From contig CM063244.1 in NCBI GenBank assembly GCA_032158295.1, forward strand, positions 26,944,930 through 27,008,929: a stretch of 64,000 nucleotides of DNA, in the 5' to 3' direction. This DNA is from Pycnopodia helianthoides (taxonomy: Eukaryota > Echinodermata > Asteroidea > Forcipulatida > Asteriidae). Both the position numbers and the translations under genes were made by a program. Below, piece after piece: positions 26,801 to 36,700 of this stretch; positions within the stretch are counted from its first letter, which is position 1, and each line of letters begins with the position of its first letter. The notes beneath the pieces are model-generated. The model ran no database searches. It saw only the letters and a program-made list of their open reading frames with translations, and was not told where the DNA came from.

Positions 26801-27668
26801 CCGGGCTGGCTCCTGGTCTATTCAAAGAACATGCATAGATAGTGTATCTCAGCTTATCTCACAGACAGTCACCTTTCAATGACCACTTATTAAACATTTC
26901 CAAAGTAAAAAAAACTTTGATTCCAAACATCACCCCCCCCCCCCTTCAAACTCCTCCCACCCCAAATTAGTTACAATTACACACACAAGTTCAAGAATAT
27001 CTATATCAAATATCTCCATGGTAACCAGTGGGATTAAGATCACATCTTGCTTTTTTCACCAATAAGAGGTAATAAACGAAACATCCCCAGAAATCAGACA
27101 TGAGAAACCCCAAGGATTTAATATGTTATGTAACACTAACAGGTGAACCACTCATGTGTGATAAGGTGTTCTATTGTGTGGGCCATGTCTTGAGATAAGT
27201 CATCTGCTACTGCTAAGATCACAGTCAGGCTTTGGTCATGGTGGTCAATGCATCTATGGTCAGATACAATGTTCATTTTTGACAGCTCAAAGTACGTCCA
27301 TTTTAAAACGTAGAGCAAGGGTTATAAACATGCAAAGTTTTATGCTTATTAATTGAATGAGCCTAATTATCAATTTACAAATGGCCAATCGACATCGAAA
27401 AGTTTTGAAAATTGCTAAGCAGTATTGTTTAAATTAAGTACTTTGTTGTTAGTGTTAAAAAGGTACCGCAGCAGAGTGCCAATTGTGCAACATTTTGTAA
27501 ACAGAACAGAATAATTGCTCACAGATTTTAAATTACAGAGAAATAATACTTACCATGAGATGTCCAGTGGAGTGATCTTAAGTTAAATCCTTGAGCAAGA
27601 CGAACCGATGTCAAGTAAAGCAAAACAATTCCGGCAAAGAGAGTTGTGTTTATATTCAACGAACACAT
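20682..27668 (-). CDS. ADAMTS-family metalloprotease, 5' part (signal peptide and prodomain)
   Basis: Secreted zinc metalloprotease of the ADAMTS family, which cleaves extracellular-matrix proteins after prodomain removal. Three coding exons are visible on the minus strand: 27668-27554, 26249-25867 and 20832-20682. Intron phases agree (phase 1, then phase 0), and all sites are AG/GT. Exon 1 encodes a signal peptide. Exons 2 and 3 encode the M12B-type propeptide with EYEIVTPVRLD, a Lys-Arg pair (HFQKRSV), AFHQQFQLNL, HCFYRGSVNG, SLCDGM, then GLFQTPEGTQYFVEPL and PHIVYP. From memory the order resembles human ADAMTS9/20 best, but the subfamily cannot be fixed from the prodomain. No zinc-binding HExxH helix, disintegrin or thrombospondin exon is found at 1-20681, so the gene runs off the left edge through an intron of more than 20 kb. 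It is divergent to CEP83. Confidence 0.85.
20833..25866. other. ADAMTS intron 2
   Basis: A 5-kb intron. It contains a direct tandem duplication at 22789-22914 and poly-C/A and poly-G runs (about 22141-22202, 24949-24959). The 143-codon plus-strand frame at 21234-21665 has no recognisable domain. Confidence 0.6.
22789..22914. repeat. Tandem duplication, 60-bp unit x2
   Basis: cactccacagcctgttggca followed by ttctttgacaaatac occurs twice 60 bp apart (22789 and 22849). The second copy has a 5-6 bp insertion (aggtaa). Confidence 0.9.
25867..26249 (-). CDS. ADAMTS exon 2: propeptide core
   Basis: The acceptor ttaccag|GAG and donor ATG|gtgagt bound 383 bp of open frame. It encodes YEIVTPVRLDGHTG, an acidic linker, FLSPSFVMEFLG and HCFYRGSVNGQ, ending SLCDGM. 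The conserved Cys residues of HCFY and SLCDG are the usual cysteine pair of ADAMTS prodomains. An N-glycosylation sequon lies in QLNLSRD. Confidence 0.88.
26250..27553. other. ADAMTS intron 1
   Basis: 1.3 kb with C-runs (26707, 26742 and 26934) and no exon signal. The donor and acceptor phases match the flanking exons. Confidence 0.65.
27554..27668 (-). CDS. ADAMTS exon 1: start codon and signal peptide
   Basis: The ATG at 27668 sits in a strong Kozak context (ccaccATG). The 38 codons begin MCSLNIN and run through a hydrophobic stretch (LFAGIVLLYLTSV) to RLAQGFNL, a typical secretory signal with cleavage likely near the Ala-Gln-Gly. The donor is G|gtaagt at 27554 (phase 1). The partial codon joins exactly to the next exon to give a Gly codon before DRLEG, which is why this otherwise short exon was accepted. 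Confidence 0.8.
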
Positions 27669-28080
27669 GGTGGAATCGCGGGGCCCAGGCAATCCGTTAC
27701 TTTTTTTTTTATCCGTGGAACATCAGGCGAAGAGAAGGGGTGCAGGGGGGTGATGATGAACAAATGGCCGGGACAGTAACAGTTCCCAAACGCGATCAGC
27801 TGGGTGATTTGGGCCGCGAGCCAAGCCAGCGATTCCTTATAGCATGGGCACTGTTCCAAGTCAATTGACTGACTGCAATCCAAATGACCAATGCAAACTA
27901 CCACGCATGTATTTTTGCGTGCTTTTGATCGGCTCGCTCTGGATGAGCAGCGGTGACACATACAGTCGATTCTGTAACCGGGCCCTCTGGGGGCGAAACA
28001 AACTATGTGTGCGCGCCGCTACACACAAGTAGTGACCAATGAGCGGTAGACCCCATGCGGTTAAATGTTTACAAACCAAC
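27669..28080 (-). promoter_or_regulatory. Probable ADAMTS 5'UTR and promoter zone
   Basis: The 400 bp upstream of the ADAMTS ATG are richer in GC and CpG than their surroundings (around 27780-27830 and 27960-28020) and contain no obvious TATA box. A T10 tract lies at about 27700. The transcription start cannot be placed from sequence alone. A 101-codon frame over 27656-27961 overlaps the start out of frame and has no recognisable homology. Confidence 0.35.
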
Positions 28081-28550
28081 GCGGTCCATTTTTTTTTACG
28101 ATACACACACAAACTTGCACTAGCAACCTTCTTCCGGTAAAAACAAATCAACAATAAACATAATCATACTTTTTCTTGTTGAAAAGTAAACTTATAGTGT
28201 CTCAGAACCATGTCAAAGTGTATGAAAATGTGTCCACATTTTAAGTCAAGTTTAGCTGAATTTGTTCCCTATTTGCCGTTCACGAAATGGTGGCACCGAC
28301 GAACCGTGCTGCTACTGGATTATCGATGCATGGTGCATGGAGCCCCTCTAGTATAGGGAGTACAGCAACAATCAACCAGGGTTGTGCAAAATGTTGTCAC
28401 GGTAACTTTTTAAAACATATTTATCATTTATATGCAGCGTATGATTTCACTGTGTATTCGTACTCGAATTAATGCTTCATTCAAAACGATGGTCTAAAAA
28501 ATGGGCTATGGCCCTATGGGTATTGAACACTAAGTCTAAACTGCTTTGGC

Positions 28551-28924
28551 TTAAAAGGAACATTACAGAAGTGGTTCGCTAACATTACAAAACAGTTGCT
28601 GGCAGTGTAAGCACTTTATATAATCCACCATATACATAAACTGACAAACCTGGGTCACGAGAAAATAGTGAAAAACCGATTACACGTTTGCATGAAATCA
28701 TATAGATTCAACAAATAAATAAAACGCTCACTGTGACTGAGCGATAAACTCCAATCAGAAAATTAGTTTATTCATTTCTCATCAAATATGGCATTTCAGA
28801 CAGATATATTTCAAGGGATGTTTTCTACTATCATCATCATTAGACCGCGTAAGTTTTATGTAAATCTGTGATCAAAAGTATATTTTACAAGTTTTTTCTT
28901 ACCAATTCTGTAATGTTCCTTTAA
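28551..28924. mobile_element. TTAA-bounded MITE, copy 1
   Basis: TTAA-flanked element with a 17-bp perfect TIR aaaggaacattacagaa / ttctgtaatgttccttt. The internal aaacctgggtcacgagaaaa is the reverse of a block in the copy at 58679-59041. TTAA ends suggest mobilisation by a piggyBac- or Kolobok-type transposase. It lies in the ADAMTS-CEP83 interval. Confidence 0.75.
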
Positions 28925-29000
28925 CAGAGACAATCATCTAAACAAGAATTTCCCCTGTAGATTATGTTCCTGTCGAAGGGTATTTTCAACTGTATTAACG

Positions 29001-29096
29001 ATGATTTACCATAAACATCAAAGAGCGCAATTTAACTCAGAAATAATGATTTACTCTAAATATTAAAGAGCGCAATTTAACTAACTCAGACATAAT
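29001..29096. repeat. Tandem duplication, ~47-bp unit x2
   Basis: Two diverged copies of gatttac...aaagagcgcaatttaact...cataat (about 29001-29047 and 29048-29096). Confidence 0.75.
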
Positions 29097-30119
29097 GCAT
29101 TGACAGTTAAAAAAGAATTGCTGTGTTGTTATATTGCACTGCCTGAAAAAAGGTGTCGGTTTTAAATCAACATTATCAGACTCAATTACTTTGTCATCGT
29201 ATAAAACTTATTTTTTATTAGTTTTTGACATTATTTCAAGTCTGGTTGTTGGTTAGGTCTTTGTCTTAAAACAGACTGTGTATAAGATGACCTCGAGAGC
29301 GTACGAGCTTTTGCGAGAATCTGGATTCCGGGCACCTCGAGTAGCAGCTACAGCGTGTATTGTGGCAGTTGTTTTGGAAAAAACTTGTATCGCTATGTTC
29401 TTATAAACTCGAACCATTGAATATGTTTTTAGGGGTTGGAAAGTAGCACCCACGTTTAATCTCCCACAGCTGATGGTGACCTCATCGTCACAAGACTTTA
29501 CACGGTCTAGCAAGTAGCTAGAGTAAGGGTCATCATGCATGTATACAGTTTTTGTCGGTATTTATAATGGTAGACCTCGTACTATACTATGCATCGTATG
29601 TCGGTCAAGAAAGTTTGGGGTTGTATGTTGGTGCTGTTAGGTCAAGAGAGGGCGCCATGCTATACAAGGCAGAGAGCCTAAAATTAGTTTACAATGTATT
29701 GTATTATTTTACTGTACCTGTGGCGTTTAAAACATACAGACATTTCAATCGCGTGTTTCTGTCTCTGTCAAATGTTTCATTTGTTTTAGATTAATTGTGT
29801 TAACGGGGCTCTGCTCATACCTTTCATAGTGACTGCAGAAAGTACAGAAATATTCATTCAAGTTTAGCAAAAATAAGTACGAATTCATTACTCATTTGGC
29901 AAATTGTCCAGTACAGCCAAGGTAAAACTTGACATGTTCTTGCCCCGTCGAAAACATTCCTCATATAAGGAATTAAGAGAGTTATATAATTTTCTGCGAA
30001 ATAACCCTGTCATTTACGTTGGCCTATTCACCGTCCATGTGGTCCGAAGAAAGTAAAAACAAACCACTGTGAAAAGGAAATCCATACGGAGTTTTCGAAC
30101 GTTCTAATACCACTAGAGG

Positions 30120-30283
30120 TCGCACTCGCACTTTTCCTGGTAGCCTGATCTTGGACCGATATCAGCTAGGGCGAGCAAGGGGAACCAGCGCTTACTACTA
30201 CTAACATGTTTGTAGTCCGCATGCGCAATTTACTGTTGTCAATCGAACGTTGAGACAAGAGATGAGAAATTAGCGAGGTAAAT
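30120..30283 (+). promoter_or_regulatory. Candidate CEP83 promoter and non-coding first exon
   Basis: The first CEP83 coding exon has a splice acceptor upstream of its ATG, so an upstream 5'UTR exon is expected. This stretch has a GCATGCGCAA motif at about 30220-30229, resembling half of an NRF1 site as is common in TATA-less housekeeping promoters, and ends in a possible donor, gcgag|gtaaat, at 30283. If true, the first intron spans the 2.4-kb transposon at 30705-33106. Inference only. Confidence 0.28.
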
Positions 30284-30704
30284 AATGTCTTTCTTTTTTT
30301 AAACTAGGTGAATGCAAAAATCAGTGGAATTTAACTTATTATGCCTTAAGGCGTGTACCCGACTTTTATTTAAGTAATACTGGAACAAAAACAGTTTGTT
30401 TTGCTGAGAATACTGCATTTAGCTTGTCAAAAGTAGTGTATTTGTTTACAATCTGACACTCAGTCAGTCAGTTGACAGTATTACACTCACTGACTGCACT
30501 GACAGTCGGCAATTAATGTCACCCACTGTATTGTCAGTGTCACTGTGTGCAGTGCCAGGCTGTTTGTTTGTGTGTATCTTGAATGATAAACATCTTCTAA
30601 AAAAAGGACTATTCTATGGATGAATAAATAACATAGCATTACTATTATTAGCAAAAAGATGGACCTCGTTACAGTCTTTGAGTTTGTGATCAAGTGTGGA
30701 AGAG

Positions 30705-33106
30705 AATAAGCGAGTTCGGCATTCTGACTGCGCATGTCCGAGATTTACTGGGTGAGAGTTCATTCGGGATAAACATTGGCACACGCGTACTAGCTCAGTG
30801 CACAAACACACGTTGTTCTTATGGCGCACCTGGATAGATGGCAGGCTTTCTCGGAAAATAAGTTAGTTGTTAATATATATATATTCCTTTACATGCTTTA
30901 AGCAGGGTTTTCCAACTAAATTGTATTTTGTGAGGCATTAAACAACGAAATTTTGCTCAAATGTAGCTGAGAAAAGCGAGTATTCGGGACCCCTTTGGTT
31001 AACACTAGGCACCGGGGCCGCCGCGGCCCGGCAGGGGCCCCGTTCGTTGTCGTACACCACTAAAAACACGGAGAAGTAAATCAACTCCAGAAATCAAAGA
31101 CGATTTTATTGATATTTTGACTTTAAAAAAGGAAGGAAATTTGAATGTCAACTCTTATTTTTCTGCTCGATGATGAAATTCTCTCCATTTTTGTTTTCTT
31201 GAAAGCAATTTTTTAAATGAAAAGTTAAAGTATTGTCTTGCTATTAAATCCAGAACTTATTAATAATGTTAGTTGTGAGCTGGTTTTTACTAAATATTTG
31301 GCAAGTTATTTTGATAGAACTTTTGGTTAATTTATTTTTTTAGCCAATGAGGATTTGTGCTGCATTGAATTGTGTAAATAGCACGTTTCAGCTTTGTTTT
31401 GCAACTTCGGAAGAGGACGGTGTACCTGTAGCCCACCCTTCATACTTTTCCAGGGTAAAAAAAGGTGACATCAACTAAAGTTACAAGGAGATTTAAATCA
31501 TCTCCTCGCAAGTCTGGACCATGTTGAATGAGCTATAGGAAGACTCAAATGCTTCCAAATTCTCAAACATGTTTTGCCCATCACCCCCCCCCCCCCCTGA
31601 TTGGTCAAATCTTCATCATTTATGCAGCAATCACTAATCTGTCACCCCCACTTGTAACATAAGTCATCCTGAGAAAAGTAAATGTTAAAGTTTCAATTTC
31701 TGTAAGATTTTGCCAAAGTATGGCATGTGCAATTTATTCATAAAAGAACAAAACAGTTATAAAAACATACAGTTCAATCTGCAGCAAAACAAGTAGGCAC
31801 AAAATGCATCTAATTGCTACTTATTGCATACAACATGCACATTACCTCTTACCAAATTAAGGATTATCTCTTATGCTTCCTTATGGCCGCTCTAGTGTGT
31901 ACAAAAAGTTATTTATATTGTACTATATTTTTACATTTCTATTTATATAATTATATTTAACATACACATTAAAGGAAATCATTTTCTGTAACGGCCTTCA
32001 AATGTGTGCATTATTTTCTTAAGATTTTTTCCTTGTGATAACTTTGTTGTAAACATGTACATTCACTAAACATCATGGATTTCAATGAAAAATTGTTAAT
32101 ATTTTTGCCAATCCCATGTCAGTATTTATCTATAGACAGTATTAACCATAATACTTAACAAAGTCAGGAAAAATAAACTTTTTTTTAACACGTAGGCCTA
32201 CTACCTGAAATATATCCATTTAAAACTCAGTTTTGTATGTGTAGACAGTTTCAACCTCCGTCACACTTTTTCAAATTATGTCATGTGCAATAAAAGAGCA
32301 AGTGCATCCATTAACACGTTTATTTTTTATGTACATAAAACAGGACATTTTAAAAGTGTTTAGGTAAAAGTGTAGGCCCTATAGCAATTTGAACCTCTCT
32401 CTGGCAGTACCAAATAAATTAAATATCCTGATATGTTCATGTGAAAGACCTAGTGTTTATGTTAAAAATTAATTACCCTTCTTGGGTGTTTGTATTTCCA
32501 ACTTAATCTCTTTTAATTAGCACCCTGTTATAAATAAAATTTCTGTTCGTGGTCGTGCTCCCAGAACCTCCAGCCGGTTCACCCGCTCGAACAGCTAGAT
32601 TGTTTAGATGGTTGGCCAGTTCAATATAACTGCATGGTAGGTAGCAACTGAAGAATCCCCTTTGACTCCCCTAGCCTAGCCATCCATCTGTGAGGTCTTG
32701 GACAGGATCTGGCAGCATAATGTCACCATACTTTAGCAGTTCACGATATTGCTGAGCACTGCTGCCTCTTTTCCTCAGTTGCAGACGGCAGCACCGGGAC
32801 CTTCAATTCTTCCTTTCTTCCCGTTCTTTTCAGTCCCCTGTCTGCTAAAAAGTTCTTCAAAGCTTAAACTTTCCATCGCATGAAGTCATCCAAACTCAAA
32901 TTCTCGTAATTTTGATCACTCATAATCTAAAAAATATTTGACCAAAAATTAAAGAAAAGCAAGAAGTGTGAGCCTATTCGCGTCTGCAAGATGCTAACAC
33001 ACTGCGTAACACACAAGCGCGTGTGACAACGGCGATGTTTATCCCGAATTACCTTTGACCTTTACCCAGCATGCATAGCGCGCGCGAAATGCCGAACTCG
33101 CTTATT
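30705..33106. mobile_element. 2.4-kb TIR DNA transposon, decayed, upstream of CEP83
   Basis: A perfect 19-bp outer TIR AATAAGCGAGTTCGGCATT (30705-30723) is inverted at 33088-33106. A second inverted block, ATTCGGGATAAACAT, lies about 60 bp inside each end, and ACACGCG further in, so the TIRs are about 90-110 bp long. An eroded ORF with SAP-like sequence sits on the minus strand near the right end. The superfamily is uncertain; an AT dinucleotide at both ends would fit a 2-bp duplication as in ISL2EU/Harbinger-type elements. Confidence 0.7.
32520..32923 (-). pseudogene. Eroded SAP-like N-terminal ORF of the transposon
   Basis: From ATG at 32923 the minus strand reads MSDQNYENLSLDDFMRWKV, then a stop, then ALKNFLADRGLKRTGRKEEL. 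After further shifts it reads RELLKYGDIMLPDPVQDLTD and GWLG. The pattern (helix, W, LKxFLxxRGLxxxGxKxEL, then LPDPxxDLxxGWLGE) matches the N-terminus of transposon proteins I recall from echinoderm and cnidarian genomes that carry SAP-like and exonuclease modules. Multiple stops and frameshifts: dead copy. Confidence 0.5.
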
Positions 33107-33550
33107 GGAAAGGGACCCTGAATATATTGTTTAGTTTTGATTCGTGAGCTGTTTTTGTTAAAATGGTACTTTAGATTAGCTAATGCTAGTTCAACGCTAA
33201 AAATAAAATCCACCATGTTTCCATTTTAAAAAATTCAGACTTTCAAACTGAAAATGAAAGACCTAAGTTATAAACTATTTTTTTGAAGTGAAACTGAAAT
33301 GCTATAACTTGTAAGTTTTATCGTTATGCTCGTTATATTTCGTACACCTTTATATGATCATTTACCAAATACGAGGGCGAGGAAGGGCACAAACAATTTT
33401 TGTTTATAATTGGCATTATATTAATTATTGTTTAATGATTGATGAATTTTTGTTGGCTTTTTGTTGTGTTTATTGTTTGCTCAATATTGTCTTATTTAAC
33501 TTTAAAGTTCATGTGTAGACCTAACAAAATTTTTTTTTAAATTTTGACAG

Positions 33551-33770
33551 CAGGTGACGGGTGACACAGTTTATATGTCATCACCATGACGACGCCAGGG
33601 ACCAGTCTATTCCCAACCATGACCTCAACCGGTTTGGACGAGGTAGGCTTATCGCAGTCCATGCCAAAACTAGTCAATGAGGGGGCTCTGCAGAAGATGC
33701 TCGCAGACGAGAGAATGCGCTGCGAGACACACAAGACTAATTACCAAACGTTAAAGGCTGAACATACAAA
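33551..33770 (+). CDS. CEP83: CEP83 first coding exon (coding from 33586)
   Basis: The acceptor tttgacag precedes 33551; 35 nt of 5'UTR lead to ATG at 33586. It encodes the N-terminus, including [20 protein letters not shown], the most recognisable CEP83 block. The donor is AAA|gtgagt, phase 2. Confidence 0.9.
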
Positions 33771-36700
33771 GTGAGTAACCCCCCCCCCCATCATTGACAG
33801 CTTTGCAGTAGATGTTATCAAAAGTTAAAACAGTTACATGACTTTCCGTAACACACACACACCCCCCACGTGTAATGACCACCCCATTGTACTGACAAAT
33901 GTAGACCCCATTGTTTTTCTTTGTGATAGCAATCGTGGACCTATTTGTCTCATTTGTTTTAAGCCCTCGGTTTTAAAAATTTCACTGAACTGTATGTCTA
34001 GAAAGCTACTCCAGGTGTTTTCTTGCAATATACATTTTCTGAAGGTTATGAAGGTACACACATGCACAAAATCAAAAGTAGTTATAGATTTGAACTTAAC
34101 AATAATGCTCAATTTGCTTTAAAATCAGAGAAAAAGAATTCTAATTTGTACAGCACTATTTTATATGTATACGAAAACTTGATTGATTTTGTTTTCTGTG
34201 GCATTTTCATAGACTTCAGGATGACTTCCGTCGTCAGCAGCGAGACATCGAACAAACAAAGGAAGAAGGTGGCGCTATGGAGACTAGATTTCAGTCCCTC
34301 ATGGCAAGGGCAAGCCGGGAACTGGCTGAGAAGATCACAGAACTAGAGGAACTTAAAACTCAGGTAGAAACCATCGGTGACATTTCACTTTTCTACTGAC
34401 AGTGATATGAACACAATCCAGCAAATAAAAGCAGATTTTGAAACCCAATTTAGTGCAATTTAACTTCATTCAAAGTTTGTGCATGTTTTTTTTAATGAAA
34501 ACCCTCCTGTTGATTGATCATTTGAAACCATTCAAAATGACACACTCTAGAGCTTTTCCATTGGATTAAAGTGTACGCAACCATGCATGATCAGTGAAGA
34601 GTGTAAATGGTTTCGGACGGTGAAACAATGGGCTCCACAATCTACCAGATAGCTCTATATTTACTGTATGGTGTGCTTTTTGGGGAATTTTATTTCAATT
34701 TTATTTTGTTTTCAATTTGTTTCTGTCTACTTATTCTTTGGAATGGCGTATTTGCCCAATAAACTTAGATTGTGACATGCCTGCTGCTTAGTAAATTTAA
34801 GTTCTCTAGAATTAAAGTAACGTCACCAACGACCAATTGTGACTTTGCACAGGCCATAACCCCAGAGAAACTTGAAGTTATGAAGGTACAGATCGCCGAG
34901 AATCTGGAGGAACCTTTCCGGGAACGGTTCGGCAAACTGGAGGAGGAGCTAGAGCACTACCGCAGTGAGTACAACAAGCTACGCTACGAGCACTCCTTCC
35001 TCAAGTCGGAGTACGAGCACGAGACGGCAGAACATAAACGCATCATTGAAGAGATGAAATTACAGTATGAGACGGAGGTCAGTGTTGTCCCACCTTTCAT
35101 TTCAAATTTTGACTTCATTTCTTTTGGGGTTAGATGGTTTCATTTGTAAAACCGTAACATGCAAAACAGTCAAGTTTTTGTAAGAAGTAACGCTGTAACT
35201 TGCCTTTTTTCTGGACTTAGAATTTCATCTTTGAGAGGGGTAGGCCATTTTCATTTTGAAATAGGCACTTCCCTTGGAAAATCTCAAGTCTATGGGAAAC
35301 TTTTGGCATGTTTGTAGCGCACAAGGCTAAAACCAGGGTAACAAGAAGCCATGGCCTCTGTGGCCTCCATGTAATTCCAGGCCTGCTTTTTCACTGCCTC
35401 ATATTCAAATCCTTTCCCTCGCTTGTAATAATTAGCATATACAAAACAATTTTTGGGGGTGATTACACTTTGCAGTTTATTTTTTAATCATACCTGACTT
35501 CCATCCCCTAATCATTCTACACTTTTAACTTTTACTACATGGAGTAAATCTTGCAGGTCCAATTATTTGTAAACCTCTTTTGGAAGGAGTGTTGGCTCTG
35601 AGCCGTCACAACTTTATCAAACTGTGTGCTATGCTTATCGAACAGCAGAAGCAGAGTGCACTGTTAGAAATGTTGAAACCAACCAAAAAATTTCACATTG
35701 TTGTACATGCAAAATTTACTTTAACATTTACTTCTTATAATCCACACCATGCAAAGCTTCAGACACCACCCACTTACACTTTCTTTCTACAAAAAAAATG
35801 TGTACATTTAGAGACTAGAAGTTACCAGTCAAGGCTTTTTGAATGTAGAGGGGGAGTATAAATTAAAATTTCTTGATTTCATGACAGATTGAAAATCTAC
35901 ACAAAGACAAGGAGGCCATAATTGCTAAGTTCACTCAAGACAACAGCCATGATGGACAACGAGTCCGCACTCTGCAACGCGATAATGCTCAGCTTCATCT
36001 CAAGGTTAAAGGTGAGGCTGGATCAACAAGAAGGCAAACTGCAGAGTTCAAAACACCATCTTGACCCCTAGTTGAGTCCAGCAATCTTAGCATTGGTTCA
36101 GTAAACTCACAACCGAATAATAACTAACATATTTTAAACTACATACTCATTAGTAAAGGTACTGTTAATATTCTTATGAATTTACAAATCCAAACCCTTT
36201 AAAACTGCAGCAAGTATGAATGAGTAAAAACAGGTTACGGTCTTGCTCAAATAGCTTTCGATGGAGTAAACTTTCTGAGCTACAAAACAGTTGGTTTAGT
36301 GGAGATCTTGCAATTTGAGTCTAGAAATCAGGAAAGCTAGGCTCATCATCAGGACTTACAGTTTCAACATGATGATTTTAAATGCCCATCTTTGTATACA
36401 AGATCATACGTATCAACAGGCCATCCAAACCACATTTAAAAAAAAAATTCAAATCATATCATGATCACATACCGTAATAATTTACTGTCAATTTTAGAAA
36501 TGTTACTGTTGCTGTTTGATTGTAGGGCTGTTGAGTGAATTAGAGGAGATCAGAGCCCAGAGGGAACAGACCGGGTTACAATCTGATCACGTATCAAGAT
36601 TGCAGACACGACAACTCACTGAACACATAGCTACAATCAAGGCACTAGAGGTTAGTCTCGATTCAAGGATTGGATTGGAGGAAAATACACAAATCCTGAT

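Larger units (their letters stand above)
27669..30704. other. Divergent intergenic interval ADAMTS | CEP83
   Basis: Apart from the MITE and tandem duplication, no exon is recognised. Small frames at 29287-29406 (plus) and 29552-29794 (plus) are unassigned. 30425-30550 is rich in short inverted tgaca/tgtca motifs. Confidence 0.4.

Noticed and set aside
29287..29406. Small frame starting MTSRAYELLRESGF near the ADAMTS-CEP83 interval
   Set aside because: It reads plausibly for 40 codons but has no homology I recognise, and the opposite strand is open too.
30425..30550. CRISPR-like or regulatory repeat from clustered tgaca/cagtcag motifs
   Set aside because: The units are too short and irregular, with no constant spacer; the window is animal DNA in any case.
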